The position numbers were made by a program, and so were the translations under genes. 64,000 nucleotides of DNA, from NCBI RefSeq assembly GCF_002807665.1, contig NZ_PEAY01000002.1, forward strand, positions 62,001 through 126,000, in the 5' to 3' direction. A model generated the notes under the pieces. The model was given only the letters and a program-made list of their open reading frames with translations, ran no database searches and was not told where the DNA came from. The stretch comes from Neoalteromonas facilis (GTDB taxonomy: Bacteria > Pseudomonadota > Gammaproteobacteria > Enterobacterales > Alteromonadaceae). Shown here one piece after another: positions 16,857 to 26,078 of the stretch. The number at the start of each line of letters is the position of its first letter. Position 1 is the first letter of the stretch.

Positions 16857-17990
16857 ATGCTGTCTTTACGCGCATTGAAGCGTTCAATATTGCCAATCAT
16901 TTTGTCGCCGATTCTGTTTGGTTCGACCTTTTCATTCGCATCTGAAGACTTCTCAAGTGTTTACAACGCTTATTTAGAGGCGTTCAAACAAGAAGACTAT
17001 ACAACAGCGCTATCCTTGTCACAGCAAGCCCTTGAGTTGGGCGGTAAGCAGTTTAAAGAAAACACAGACAATTACCTTAATTTGCGTTTTAACTATGCCA
17101 ACATGTTACAACAGACCAAGCAGCACAAAGAGGCATATGCAGAATATCAGGCAGTAGAAGAGGCGTTTGCGAAACGCGACGGTGAGGATGCCGCTTCGGT
17201 ATTTCCGGTGCGTATTGAACGTTATTATGTGGCAACCATTCTTGCGCGAGACGATAGTGATTTTGCCAAAGCGAAGCGCAACATAATCAAAGACCTGATA
17301 CGCCAGGTTGAAGAATTGTCAGCACAACAACCTGATAAATCAGCATTTTATCACTATGGGTTAGTGTCCATCTTGCAACGTTCTAATACTGCATTTTCAA
17401 CCTTGCGAAAAACGATTGGATTCGCAGAGCAAGCGGTCGAGATCATGGAGCAGAGTTTTGGGGCTACCGATCAACGCTTAGTGGAAAGTCAATTTTATTT
17501 AGCCAAGCTGTATAAAAATGCAAAGCGACTTGATGCTGCGGCTCAGCAGTACGAAGCCATTGTGGAAGTACTCGACGATAATCTCAATTACAGCCATCCA
17601 TGGGCACTGACAGCGCACGCTAATCTGGTGGACATTTTTGAACGTAAGGGGGAGTCGGATAAAGCCACCGCACACTGTGTGGCAATCGGCAGAATGACGC
17701 CTTGGGATGAGAATATTCTTGAGCCTAAGCCCATTTTCCGAACGAATCCTAAGTACCCGGTGAATTACGCGCGAGCAGGCCGAGAAGGGTTTGCCAAGAT
17801 TGAATTTGATATTGATGAATACGGCTTCGTGATCAATCCGCGCATCATGGAAGTTCAGGGTGGCAACAGTTTTGGCGACGCTAGCGTGGAAGCACTAAAA
17901 CAATGGCGTTATGCACCCAAGTTTATTAACGGTGAAGCTCAGGTGGCCAATAATCGATACGTACAAATGGACTTTTATATACGTCGCTAA
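16857..17990 (+). CDS. TPR protein with TonB C-terminal domain
   Basis: This is a 377-residue exported protein. It has a signal peptide (to about FASE, residue 31), TPR-like helical repeats (about 35-270; for example KQHKEAYAEYQAVEE and KRLDAAAQQYEAIVEV), then a TonB C-terminal domain (about 295-377) with YPVNYARAGREGFAKIEFDID and DASVEALKQWRYAP. There is no N-terminal membrane anchor typical of true TonB and no exbB/exbD nearby, so it may not be an energy transducer. AAGGA lies before ATG 16857. Its stop interlocks with that of the opposite gene (17987-17990). Confidence 0.82.
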   Translation: MLSLRALKRSILPIILSPILFGSTFSFASEDFSSVYNAYLEAFKQEDYTTALSLSQQALELGGKQFKENTDNYLNLRFNYANMLQQTKQHKEAYAEYQAVEEAFAKRDGEDAASVFPVRIERYYVATILARDDSDFAKAKRNIIKDLIRQVEELSAQQPDKSAFYHYGLVSILQRSNTAFSTLRKTIGFAEQAVEIMEQSFGATDQRLVESQFYLAKLYKNAKRLDAAAQQYEAIVEVLDDNLNYSHPWALTAHANLVDIFERKGESDKATAHCVAIGRMTPWDENILEPKPIFRTNPKYPVNYARAGREGFAKIEFDIDEYGFVINPRIMEVQGGNSFGDASVEALKQWRYAPKFINGEAQVANNRYVQMDFYIRR

Positions 17991-19060
17991 TCAGGGTAGA
18001 GACCGTTTTTATCGGCTACAAAGAATGGTTGCGAGTACCAGTAAAAGCGTCCAGCGAGTCCGCTTGGCGCGGTGCAATTGACACGACTTCTGCCGGCACC
18101 AAGGGGAGTCGGTAGCGTAAATGAGATTGATTTCTCGTGACGGTTCACTTCAATCGGACTGTTATTGTAAAAACACGTAATGCTTGCCGGTTTAATCGCT
18201 TGATTCGCGGGTTTAAGCATTACTTGTGGCGAAGCGCCCAGTGACTGCATGGGATCTATTGCGTCCTCTATGAGCGCAAGAGGCAAACTGCTCATCTTCG
18301 TTTTTAAGGTGTTCAAGTTGGCGTAGATGCCAGCTGCTGGAAAGCGCGGTATAGCCCCGAAATCTGAGCGAGCACCTACTGCTCCAGATTGTTGACCAAA
18401 ACCAATATAGCCTTTTGCTTGTAATGCGTCTTTCAGCGCAAGGTTATATTCACCAAATGGGTATGCCACATACCGTAGCGAATAACCCAATTGCTCGGCG
18501 AGCATTTCCTCTGCTTGTTCAATATCTGCGACGGTGCGCGTTAACCATTGCTTTTCATCTTCTGCTTCATTTCGGGTGAGCAAATGGTTATGGCGCAAAC
18601 TATGATTGGCAAATAGCACACCGTCGTCCGACATTTGCTGCATTTCCTGCCAAGTTAAATGACCAGCCTGTTCACCGACTACGCCTGGGTTTACAAATAT
18701 TGTATACGGCATTTTATATTGCATAAGCAAAGGGTGCGCGTTTTCAAGAATGTTGCGATAACCGTCATCAAAGGTGATGACAACACTCTTGTCAGGTAAC
18801 GGTTGTTGTTGGCGAATGGCAGTCATCGCGTCAACCAATGAGATAACTTGATGATGCTGATTGAGGTAGTTTAAATGTTGTGCAAATTGTTGTGGTGATA
18901 TGCTGGTCGACGGCGGCGTCTGCGTAGATACGTGATGATACAGTAGAATAACCGCACGCGAGTTGTCGATAGGTGATGTCGTAGCATAAACCCACGTACT
19001 GCATGACAGCATCAGGGTTAAACAACAAACAAATATCGCAGGAAAGGACGGTTTTCTCAT
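17987..19060 (-). CDS. Secreted polysaccharide deacetylase (NodB-type)
   Basis: This 357-residue protein has a signal peptide (to about VYA) and a carbohydrate esterase 4 (NodB) domain (about 35-230). Seen are LLYHHVS, the catalytic VITFDDGYRN, NHSLRHNHLL with metal-binding His residues, and YVAYPFGEYN. The layout with a long unrelated C-terminus resembles PgaB-like and xylanase/chitin deacetylase proteins. The substrate (N-acetylated envelope or environmental polysaccharide) is unknown. It converges with the TPR-TonB gene, sharing 4 nt. Confidence 0.85.
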   Translation of the reverse strand: MRKPSFPAIFVCCLTLMLSCSTWVYATTSPIDNSRAVILLYHHVSTQTPPSTSISPQQFAQHLNYLNQHHQVISLVDAMTAIRQQQPLPDKSVVITFDDGYRNILENAHPLLMQYKMPYTIFVNPGVVGEQAGHLTWQEMQQMSDDGVLFANHSLRHNHLLTRNEAEDEKQWLTRTVADIEQAEEMLAEQLGYSLRYVAYPFGEYNLALKDALQAKGYIGFGQQSGAVGARSDFGAIPRFPAAGIYANLNTLKTKMSSLPLALIEDAIDPMQSLGASPQVMLKPANQAIKPASITCFYNNSPIEVNRHEKSISFTLPTPLGAGRSRVNCTAPSGLAGRFYWYSQPFFVADKNGLYPD

Positions 19061-19154
19061 GGTTTTCCTCAGTAGCGTTACACAGTGATAAAGGAATTAC
19101 TGCTTGATTAAGGTATTCTATCCTTTGTCGTAAACTGCTGGAACCGTTTCTCTT

Positions 19155-20486
19155 TTGACCGAACGCACTTTTCAGTCACATAAGCGTTTATTAACACTCG
19201 CTATCCCAATGATCATTGCCAATATCACTACGCCGTTGTTAGGGCTGGTTGATACTGCTGTGTTAGGACATCTGCCGACTGTTGAAGCATTAGCAGGGGC
19301 ATCAATTGGTGCACTAGTGATCACGCAAATATATTGGGTGTGTGGATTCCTTCGTATGTCAGTGACCGGCTTAAGTGCACAAATGTTGGGGCGTTGGCAC
19401 AAGGATGCAACTCAGCCCGATACGTATGCAAAGCCGTTAGCCCAAGCGGGAGCAATGGCGTTACTATTAGCGCTTGTGGCAGGTTTGCTTATTCCCTGGG
19501 TTATCGGGGTGACACAAGCCATCGCGCAAACCGATACCCTAACCAATCAGTTTATTGCGGAATACTTGTCTGTACGCGTCTTCGGCGCGCCGGCCGCCTT
19601 GTTGAATTTGGTGCTAGTGGGTTGGCTAATTGGGCAGCAGCGGACCTCAGCGGTACTGATGATCCAAGTGGCAGGTAACCTTATCAACATTGTGTTGAAT
19701 CTCGTCTACGTATTTATGCTTGATTTAAACGTGATAGGGGTTGCGGCTGCGACGGTTACTTCAGAGTACGTTATGGCGTTTTGGGGCGCATATTTGGCAG
19801 TAAAACCTCTTAACGTATTCAAACCTAAATGGCATTGGTTTTCGCGCACCGAGTGTTTGCAGGTATTGTCGCTGAATACAGCTATGTTCATTCGCAACTT
19901 AATGCTGCAACTCTGCTTGGCATTTATCACTTTCCAAGGCGCTCGCTTAGGCGCTCAAACGGCGGCCGTGAATGCCATTTTAATGCAATTTTTTGTACTT
20001 ATTTCGTTGGGGCTGGATGGCATAGCGTATGCCGTTGAGGCGCTTGTGGGAGAAGCGAAGGGACAGCGTCAGGTAATTGAAGTGAATCAACATACACAAC
20101 GAGGGCTCTTTTGGTCGAGTCTATTTGCCGTGGCTTACAGCGGATTTTTCTGGATCGCAGGGGAGCTGATTTTGAGCTTGTTAACAAACAAATCTGAATT
20201 GGTCTTAGCAGCAAGTCCGTACTTACCACTGATTATCGTTCTACCGCTTGTCGCGCACTGGTGTTTTCTGTTTGACGGTGTATTTGTTGGATTGAGCCAA
20301 GCACAGGCCATGCGAAATACCATGATGTTTAGCGCATTGGGGGTATTCTTTCCAGCATGGTGGTTACTACAGAGCATGAACAACTGGGCATTATGGCTGG
20401 CATTTCTGCTGTTTCTCGCAGCGCGAGGGGCTAGTCTTGGTGGGGCTTATCTTTATGCTCAGCAAAAGGGTCGTTTGCTCGATTAA
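19155..20486 (+). CDS. MATE family efflux transporter, DinF-like
   Basis: This 443-residue, twelve-TM cation/drug antiporter belongs to the DinF branch of MATE. Seen are LLTLAIPMIIANITTPLLGL with VDTAVLGHL, the usual N-terminal signature, and repeated family motifs in the second half (ALGVFFPAWWLL). The start is TTG 19155 with no strong ribosome binding site; an in-frame ATG lies too far inside. The 3' end overlaps the opposite small membrane protein gene by 56 nt. Confidence 0.88.
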   Translation: MTERTFQSHKRLLTLAIPMIIANITTPLLGLVDTAVLGHLPTVEALAGASIGALVITQIYWVCGFLRMSVTGLSAQMLGRWHKDATQPDTYAKPLAQAGAMALLLALVAGLLIPWVIGVTQAIAQTDTLTNQFIAEYLSVRVFGAPAALLNLVLVGWLIGQQRTSAVLMIQVAGNLINIVLNLVYVFMLDLNVIGVAAATVTSEYVMAFWGAYLAVKPLNVFKPKWHWFSRTECLQVLSLNTAMFIRNLMLQLCLAFITFQGARLGAQTAAVNAILMQFFVLISLGLDGIAYAVEALVGEAKGQRQVIEVNQHTQRGLFWSSLFAVAYSGFFWIAGELILSLLTNKSELVLAASPYLPLIIVLPLVAHWCFLFDGVFVGLSQAQAMRNTMMFSALGVFFPAWWLLQSMNNWALWLAFLLFLAARGASLGGAYLYAQQKGRLLD

Positions 20487-20730
20487 TCTCGCGCTGTTCG
20501 ATGACGCGCGCAAAGCGATTGGCAAACATTCCCCAATAGCCCCACATCGCAAACACAAATCCAATGAACAGTATGACTAGGGCTACAGCATTAAGTGTGA
20601 AGTAGTCTCCGGCAACGCTTAGCAGTAAAAGCAGTCCAAAAACAAATAACGCGAGCCCCAGCCTGAAGCGTGCCCAACTGCGAGTGGGATTTTGTCCAGC
20701 AGTATAGAGCACGCGCTTTAAGGATGGCAT
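20431..20730 (-). CDS. Small two-TM membrane protein, unknown function
   Basis: This 99-residue protein has a basic N-terminus, two TM helices (about 24-43 and 46-69) and an acidic, charged C-terminus. I do not recognise the family. It follows nfuA on the same strand after 15 nt, so they are probably cotranscribed. Its last 56 nt are antisense to the end of the MATE gene. The hydrophobic pattern with clear charge asymmetry argues that it is real. Confidence 0.65.
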   Translation of the reverse strand: MPSLKRVLYTAGQNPTRSWARFRLGLALFVFGLLLLLSVAGDYFTLNAVALVILFIGFVFAMWGYWGMFANRFARVIEQREINRANDPFAEHKDKPHQD

Positions 20731-20745
20731 GATGGATACAACAGA

Positions 20746-21324
20746 TTAGTAGTAAGAATGTTCACCTGCTTGGTGTTCGGTGGCATCTTTAACGCCTGTA
20801 AGTTCGCCCGAAAACTGCGCTAACATTTGTTTTTCGATGCCATCTTTTAGCGTGACATCAACCATTGAACATCCGTTACAACCACCTCCGAATTGAAGTA
20901 CAGCGATACCCGCTTCAGTGACTTCCATCAGTGATACTTTGCCACCATGACTCGCTAGATTTGGGTTGATTTCTGTTTCAATCATATAGTTAATACGTTC
21001 AACCAGAGGCGCATCATCATCCAACTTTCGCGCTTTTGCATTTGGCGCTTTTAAGGTGAGCTGTGAACCCATTTGGTCAGTGACAAAGTCAATTTCTGCT
21101 TCTTCTAAAAAAGGTGCACTTTCTTCATCCACCACGGCATCAAAGCCATTGAAGTTTAGTCTGATATCATTGTCTTCTACAGCATCTGGCGGGCAATAGG
21201 AAACACCACACTCGGCGGTTGAAGTGCCAGGATTAACGACAAAAACCCGTATGTTAGTGCCTTCGGCCTGTTTAGAAAGCAGCTTAACGAAGTGCTCTTG
21301 GGCTTGTTCAGAAATTGTGATCAT
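20746..21324 (-). CDS. nfuA: Fe-S biogenesis protein NfuA
   Basis: This 192-residue carrier delivers 4Fe-4S clusters to target enzymes under stress. It has a degenerate A-type (IscA-like) N-terminal domain (about 1-95) and a C-terminal Nfu domain with the cluster ligands C149 and C152 in [10 protein letters not shown], at the same positions as in E. coli. A dyad that may be an operator lies upstream, and the small membrane protein gene follows. Confidence 0.96.
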   Translation of the reverse strand: MITISEQAQEHFVKLLSKQAEGTNIRVFVVNPGTSTAECGVSYCPPDAVEDNDIRLNFNGFDAVVDEESAPFLEEAEIDFVTDQMGSQLTLKAPNAKARKLDDDAPLVERINYMIETEINPNLASHGGKVSLMEVTEAGIAVLQFGGGCNGCSMVDVTLKDGIEKQMLAQFSGELTGVKDATEHQAGEHSYY

Positions 21325-21352
21325 AATTACAACCTTTAAATCGCATTTCGCA

Positions 21353-21398
21353 ATTGTATCAACAAAATTACCCTAGTAAAACACTCAAGTATTAGGGT
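21353..21398 (-). promoter_or_regulatory. Candidate nfuA promoter with upstream dyad
   Basis: On the minus strand TACAAT (plus bases 21353-21358, read as ATTGTA) is a good -10 for nfuA. Just upstream lies a dyad ACCCTAGTA (21370-21378) with TATTAGGGT (21390-21398), 8 of 9 positions symmetric with an 11-nt spacer. It covers the -35 area, so repressor binding is plausible. It does not resemble the IscR type 1 consensus. Confidence 0.35.
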
Positions 21399-21495
21399 TT
21401 TTAGCAATATTTATACTTATTTAGTGAAATACGTTATCGTGAAGAACATTGGCTCAGCGAGCGCGTGGGCATAAACAACTATTGTAAGGGGAAAT

Positions 21496-24093
21496 ATGAG
21501 CAAGCTTTTAATCAATCAGCAGTACTGCAATGCTTTTATTCGTCGTTCTTTAGGGCTATTTTCGATTGTGATGTCAATCGTTCTGGCCGGTGCAGCTTAC
21601 GCAGGGAAGCCTGCGCATGACTACTTACCTAAAGGCATCAATTTCGATCCTTCTATTCCGTTACCTTCAAGCGTCTTAGGTGCTGAAGTGGGTGAGTGGC
21701 ATGTACGCCATGATCAACTCGTCGCCTACATGCACGCATTGGCGAAGGCGTCAGATCGCGTGTCTATTCAGGAAACAGGGCGTACGCATGAAAATCGCCC
21801 GCTGTTGTTGCTGACCATCTCAGCTCCTGAAAACCAAGTACGTATTGGAGATATCCAAAAAACGCATGTGCAAACATTGTTAGCCGGTGAAAAACCGTCT
21901 GCTGATGCTCCATTGGTGCTGTATATGGGCTATAGCGTTCACGGCAATGAGCCATCAGGTGCGAATGCGTCTATGTTGATCGCCTATTATTTGGCTGCAG
22001 CACAAAGTGAAGAAGTACAAGCACTATTGCAGTCGAATGTTGTTCTGCTTGATCCTTCGTTGAATCCAGATGGTTTGTCTCGCTTTGCTCAGTGGGCCAA
22101 TATGCACCGCGGTAAAGCGCTAAATGCTGATCGTGACCACCGTGAACACCAAGAAGGTTGGCCGTCAGGTCGCACAAATCATTATTGGTTCGATTTAAAC
22201 CGTGACTGGTTGTTGCTGACGCATCCAGAATCACGCGCTCGTATAGCGCAATATCACGCATGGCGCCCGCATATTTTGACGGATTTCCATGAAATGGGCC
22301 CAGACAGCACCTATTTCTTTCAACCTGGAATTCCAAGCCGCAAAAATCCCATGACCCCACAATCAAACGTGACCTTAACGGAAGCGCTTGCCGAATTTCA
22401 TGCGGCCGCGTTAGACGAGAACAAAGTGCTGTACTTCACTGAAGAGGGTTTCGATGATTTCTATTATGGCAAAGGCTCAACTTACCCAGATGCCCATGGC
22501 AGTATTGGCATTTTGTTTGAACAAGCAAGTAGTCGTGGTCATTTGCAGGAAACTATCAATGGTGAGTTAGCGTTTGAGCAGACTATTCAGAATCAGGTAA
22601 CAACAACGCTATCGACCTTTGCCGGTGCGATGGCAAACAAGCAAGCGATCTTGCAATACCAGCAACAATTCCATGCTGATACGCAAGCGTTGGCAAAACA
22701 AGATAAGAAAAGCGGTTATTTAATTGAGAACAATAATGACAGTAAACGTATGCAAGTACTTACTGACTTGTTGGCGCGTCATCAAATATCATTTGCATAC
22801 TTGTCTGAAAGCTATAGCATCGAAGGTGCTACCTATCCTGCAGGCAGCGTTTTTGTGCCGACTGAACAGGCACAATACAGACTGCTAACGTCTATGTTTT
22901 CGACGCAGACAAGCTTTGCAGATAACACTTTTTATGACGTGTCGAGTTGGAATCTACCCTATGCATTTGATCTGGATTTCACCGCTGTGGATTCGGGACA
23001 ACGCAGGCGTTTAAAACTTACCGATAGCCCTCAAGTCGCCCCTGTTAAAGCGGTTTCACCAGACGCGTATGCCTATGCGATTGAATGGCACCATTACAAT
23101 GCACCAGCGATATTGTCTTCCTTGTTACAAAACGGGGTTTCTGTCCGTGTGGCTGGAGATGGTTTTACTGCGCTAACCGATGGTGAACAGAAGGCATTTG
23201 CTGCTGGCACGATAGTGATTCCACAGGCACTCAAACAACCAGATGAACTTATTCAGTTACTTGAGCAAGTTGTTGAAACATACTCTGTACCAGTATTTGC
23301 CATTCGCTCTGGCTTAACGCCCAACGGAATCGATTTGGGATCTCGACAGCTCATACCGGTTGACACTCCGTCGATTGCTATTGTTGGTGGCAGGGGAACC
23401 TCTCAATACGAGGTAGGTGAAATTTGGCATTACATTGATACGCGTATGCAAATGCCAGCCTCGATTATTGAGCTGTGGCGTATGGGTCAGGTAGACCTAA
23501 GTCAATATAGCCATATCGTTCTGGCAAATGGCAACTACAATGATATGCCTAGCAAAGCCGTTGAGGCTATCGCGCGCTGGGTCAAATCGGGTGGCATTTT
23601 GATTGGCCAAAAAGGCGGCATGGAATTTTTGATAGAACAAAATTGGCTAAATGCAGACATGATGCCAGCCACTGAAGTCGATAAACTGTTTTCAACTAAG
23701 AATCTGCGCTATGGCGACCGTGATGCATTGAGTGCCAAGAAGCTAATTGCAGGGACGGTGTTTCTTACTGATGCAGATTTAACGCATCCTCTGGCATTCG
23801 GCCTTGATGACGCGATGTTGCCGATGTTCAAAACGAATAACGCAGTAATAAAGGCGGCGAATGCGCCGTTTACCGTACCATTTAGTTATACAGAGCAACC
23901 GTTGGCATCTGGATATGCAGATACCAAACTTGCAGAGCTAATTGCACAAACACCAGCGGCTGTGGCGCACAGAGTAGGGCAAGGGCGTGTGATTGGTTTT
24001 GCTGACAATCTTAATTTCCGTGGTTATTGGTATGGCACCAGTAAAGTGTTCGCGAACGCAATTTACATGGCTGAGTTAATCAACGCGCGGTAA
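21496..24093 (+). CDS. Secreted M14 zinc carboxypeptidase-like protein
   Basis: This 865-residue exported protein has a signal peptide (to about AYAGK, residue 36) and an M14 peptidase domain (about 60-360). Motifs are GRTHENRPLLLLTIS, zinc-binding H and E in YSVHGNEPSG, DPSLNPDGLSRF, and DFHEMGPDSTYFF with the third zinc His. The C-terminal third (about 620-865) looks like a glutamine-amidotransferase-like fold (IAIVGGRGTSQYEVGEIW, WVKSGGILIGQKGG, VGQGRVIGFADNLNFRG). It probably degrades peptides in the periplasm or outside. GGGG precedes ATG 21496. Confidence 0.88.
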   Translation: MSKLLINQQYCNAFIRRSLGLFSIVMSIVLAGAAYAGKPAHDYLPKGINFDPSIPLPSSVLGAEVGEWHVRHDQLVAYMHALAKASDRVSIQETGRTHENRPLLLLTISAPENQVRIGDIQKTHVQTLLAGEKPSADAPLVLYMGYSVHGNEPSGANASMLIAYYLAAAQSEEVQALLQSNVVLLDPSLNPDGLSRFAQWANMHRGKALNADRDHREHQEGWPSGRTNHYWFDLNRDWLLLTHPESRARIAQYHAWRPHILTDFHEMGPDSTYFFQPGIPSRKNPMTPQSNVTLTEALAEFHAAALDENKVLYFTEEGFDDFYYGKGSTYPDAHGSIGILFEQASSRGHLQETINGELAFEQTIQNQVTTTLSTFAGAMANKQAILQYQQQFHADTQALAKQDKKSGYLIENNNDSKRMQVLTDLLARHQISFAYLSESYSIEGATYPAGSVFVPTEQAQYRLLTSMFSTQTSFADNTFYDVSSWNLPYAFDLDFTAVDSGQRRRLKLTDSPQVAPVKAVSPDAYAYAIEWHHYNAPAILSSLLQNGVSVRVAGDGFTALTDGEQKAFAAGTIVIPQALKQPDELIQLLEQVVETYSVPVFAIRSGLTPNGIDLGSRQLIPVDTPSIAIVGGRGTSQYEVGEIWHYIDTRMQMPASIIELWRMGQVDLSQYSHIVLANGNYNDMPSKAVEAIARWVKSGGILIGQKGGMEFLIEQNWLNADMMPATEVDKLFSTKNLRYGDRDALSAKKLIAGTVFLTDADLTHPLAFGLDDAMLPMFKTNNAVIKAANAPFTVPFSYTEQPLASGYADTKLAELIAQTPAAVAHRVGQGRVIGFADNLNFRGYWYGTSKVFANAIYMAELINAR

Positions 24094-24783
24094 TGTCAAC
24101 GCGATTGACCAAGCCTCAATGACAACATTGGGGTTGTTCAATCGCACTGCATTGATCATCGCTTGCATGGTACTGCCGGTTGTTATGACATCGTCCAATA
24201 TCGCGATATGTGAAATATGCTGAGGCAATGGAGAACAATGGAAACCAGTATTGAGGTTGTTCATTCGTTGCTGACGATTCAGTGAGCTTTGTGGCGCAGA
24301 GTTGTGGAGCTTACTTAAATGCTTATCTAATACTGGAATGGATAGCCGGTTAGATAAACTGACAGCAAGCTCTCTTGTTTGATTGAATTGCCTATCAAGA
24401 TAGCGCGCATAGTGCAGGGGAGCAGGGATCAATGCCTGCGGTAGGTCATTTTCGCGGCCTCGTAAACTACGTTTGAATACCCTGGCGAGTGGCTCAACGA
24501 ACTGGAGTTGGCGCTTAAATTTTAGTTTTGCTATCCAAATGTTCAAGGGATACTCATAAGGCCCAGCCACCTGAAGCCTTGCCAGATCAAAGGGTTTCAA
24601 GGCTTGCATTACTCGAGGCCAGCGGCGCAGATCATAGTGAAACTGTTCCGGTGTAAAAAGGTCGAGGTTGGCTAAACATTGGTCACACGGCTGTTTTATC
24701 GTCATATGCTTGCACGCGATACACGGCGGCGAGAAAACATGTGATAATCCCCAGCGAATTGAATCCACCCAATGTTTTCGCAT
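24076..24783 (-). CDS. comF: ComF/GntX family phosphoribosyltransferase-like protein
   Basis: This 235-residue protein has an N-terminal Cys cluster (CIACKHM, CDQC) likely to hold zinc and a phosphoribosyltransferase domain with AILDDVITTGSTMQ, the PRPP-binding loop. The family is linked to DNA uptake (ComF) and, in E. coli, to gntX/gluconate naming; the real reaction is unknown. The frame extends to 24828, but ATG 24783 with GGAGA upstream avoids overlap with bioH. It diverges from bioH with 17 nt between starts and overlaps the peptidase gene end by 18 nt. Confidence 0.88.
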   Translation of the reverse strand: MRKHWVDSIRWGLSHVFSPPCIACKHMTIKQPCDQCLANLDLFTPEQFHYDLRRWPRVMQALKPFDLARLQVAGPYEYPLNIWIAKLKFKRQLQFVEPLARVFKRSLRGRENDLPQALIPAPLHYARYLDRQFNQTRELAVSLSNRLSIPVLDKHLSKLHNSAPQSSLNRQQRMNNLNTGFHCSPLPQHISHIAILDDVITTGSTMQAMINAVRLNNPNVVIEAWSIALTLPRVD

Positions 24784-24800
24784 AATCGTTTGAGGTCTCC

Positions 24801-25622
24801 GTGAAGTATTCCACGCAAACAGTTTCACATGTTGAGTCGCCGTTAATCAGCTGTACTCATAGGCTAGACAGCGATAATGCTTTACCGACTCTAGTACTGC
24901 TACATGGGTGGGGGCTTAATAGCGGTGTATGGCAGGAAGCTATATGTGATTTGGTGACAGATTTTGATGTCGTGACGGTCGATCTACCTGGTTTTGGCAT
25001 AAACGCAGAGACTCTGCCTGAAGACTACTCGTTAGAGAATATAGCCAATATGCTTGCCCCTTGTGTGCCGCAAGACAGTATTTTACTCGGGTGGTCGATG
25101 GGGGGGCTCATCGCACAGCACATTGCCATCGAGAATAAGGTAAAACTGAAAGGGCTTATTTCGCTGGCTTCTACGCCCTGTTTTGCCGAAAGGGATGATT
25201 GGCACGGTATCAAGCGTCCTGTTTTAGCCGCGTTTGAAAAGCAATTAGAGTTTGATTTTGGCAAGACACTGGCGCGTTTCTTGGCTATCCAAGCGTTGGG
25301 CAGCCCTAGCGCTAAAAGTGACATCAAAGCGATACAACACAGCATTAATGAGTACCCTCAGCCATCGCATGTTGCTCTGATGGACGGGCTCAATCTTCTG
25401 TCTACAGTGGACCTGCGCGACCGCATTAGCCAAATCGGCTGTCCAACCCTGCGCTTGTATGGTCGACTAGACTCTTTGGTACCTATTGATGGGGTTGAGC
25501 GGATCCAAGCGTTACAACCTCATAGCATCAGTCAAATTTTTCCGCACGCTGCCCACGCACCATTCATATCTCACCGATCTATGTGGGTAACGGCGCTCAA
25601 AGATTTTTGCCAAACATTATAG
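24801..25622 (+). CDS. bioH: Pimeloyl-ACP methyl ester carboxylesterase
   Basis: This 273-residue alpha/beta hydrolase would release pimeloyl-ACP for biotin synthesis. Seen are VLLHGWGLNSGVWQ (oxyanion region), the nucleophile elbow GWSMGG, PTLRLYGRLDSLVP with the acid, and HAAHAPFISH with the catalytic His. The gene next to comF/gntX and nfuA is the normal position of bioH in gammaproteobacteria. It starts with GTG 24801 with TGAGGT five nt upstream. Confidence 0.93.
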   Translation: MKYSTQTVSHVESPLISCTHRLDSDNALPTLVLLHGWGLNSGVWQEAICDLVTDFDVVTVDLPGFGINAETLPEDYSLENIANMLAPCVPQDSILLGWSMGGLIAQHIAIENKVKLKGLISLASTPCFAERDDWHGIKRPVLAAFEKQLEFDFGKTLARFLAIQALGSPSAKSDIKAIQHSINEYPQPSHVALMDGLNLLSTVDLRDRISQIGCPTLRLYGRLDSLVPIDGVERIQALQPHSISQIFPHAAHAPFISHRSMWVTALKDFCQTL

Positions 25623-25673
25623 CCAGCAGTTATATCAACACACGCCTTGATAGCTAAATAGACTCGCCAAAGG

Positions 25674-25688
25674 GTTCAAAAATTGAAC
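25674..25688. promoter_or_regulatory. Inverted repeat upstream of flagellar-like gene
   Basis: GTTCAA-AAA-TTGAAC is a perfect inverted repeat 44 nt before the next start. It overlaps a weak sigma-28-like arrangement (TCAAAAAT, 11 nt, AGTGATAA; only the GATAA core is good). The repeat is seen; promoter or operator function is inferred. Confidence 0.3.
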
Positions 25689-25731
25689 AATTTGAGTGAT
25701 AATGAAATAGAGGTAGTGTGAGGGTAATTGT

Positions 25732-26067
25732 ATGCCAATCGATACAGGCTATAATTTAAATTCGGCCATTTTGTCTGGCCAGTTCGGTATTCAACGCGGG
25801 TTTGAAGGTGTCACTCAAGCGTCATTGAATATTGCACAAAGAACAGCTCAACAGGATGTGGCCGACAATGGGCCAGCAGGTGTATTGGTAAATGCTGCTG
25901 AGCAGCAATTGACTAATCTGCGTAATTCATTGCCACAAACCGGCGGCAATGATTTAACCAGTGATCTTCTGTCATTGCAGATAAACGCGCGCAATGCTCA
26001 AGCGTCAGCCTCGGTCGTTGATCGTGCTGATGAAACCTTGGGTCGGATCATCGATATTTTCGCCTGA
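25732..26067 (+). CDS. Small flagellar rod/hook-like protein
   Basis: This 111-residue protein has no signal peptide. Its start (SGQFGIQRGFEGVTQASLNIA) looks like the N-terminal helix of flagellar rod/hook proteins, and its end (LSLQINARNAQASASVVDRADETLGRI) resembles their C-terminal helix, with only a short link between. That is seen by pattern only. It could be a minimal axial protein, a chaperone-like decoy or an unrelated coiled coil. It lies 11 nt before the SprA-like gene and is probably cotranscribed. GAGGG precedes ATG 25732. Confidence 0.6.
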   Translation: MPIDTGYNLNSAILSGQFGIQRGFEGVTQASLNIAQRTAQQDVADNGPAGVLVNAAEQQLTNLRNSLPQTGGNDLTSDLLSLQINARNAQASASVVDRADETLGRIIDIFA

Positions 26068-26078
26068 GTCGTTTATAG

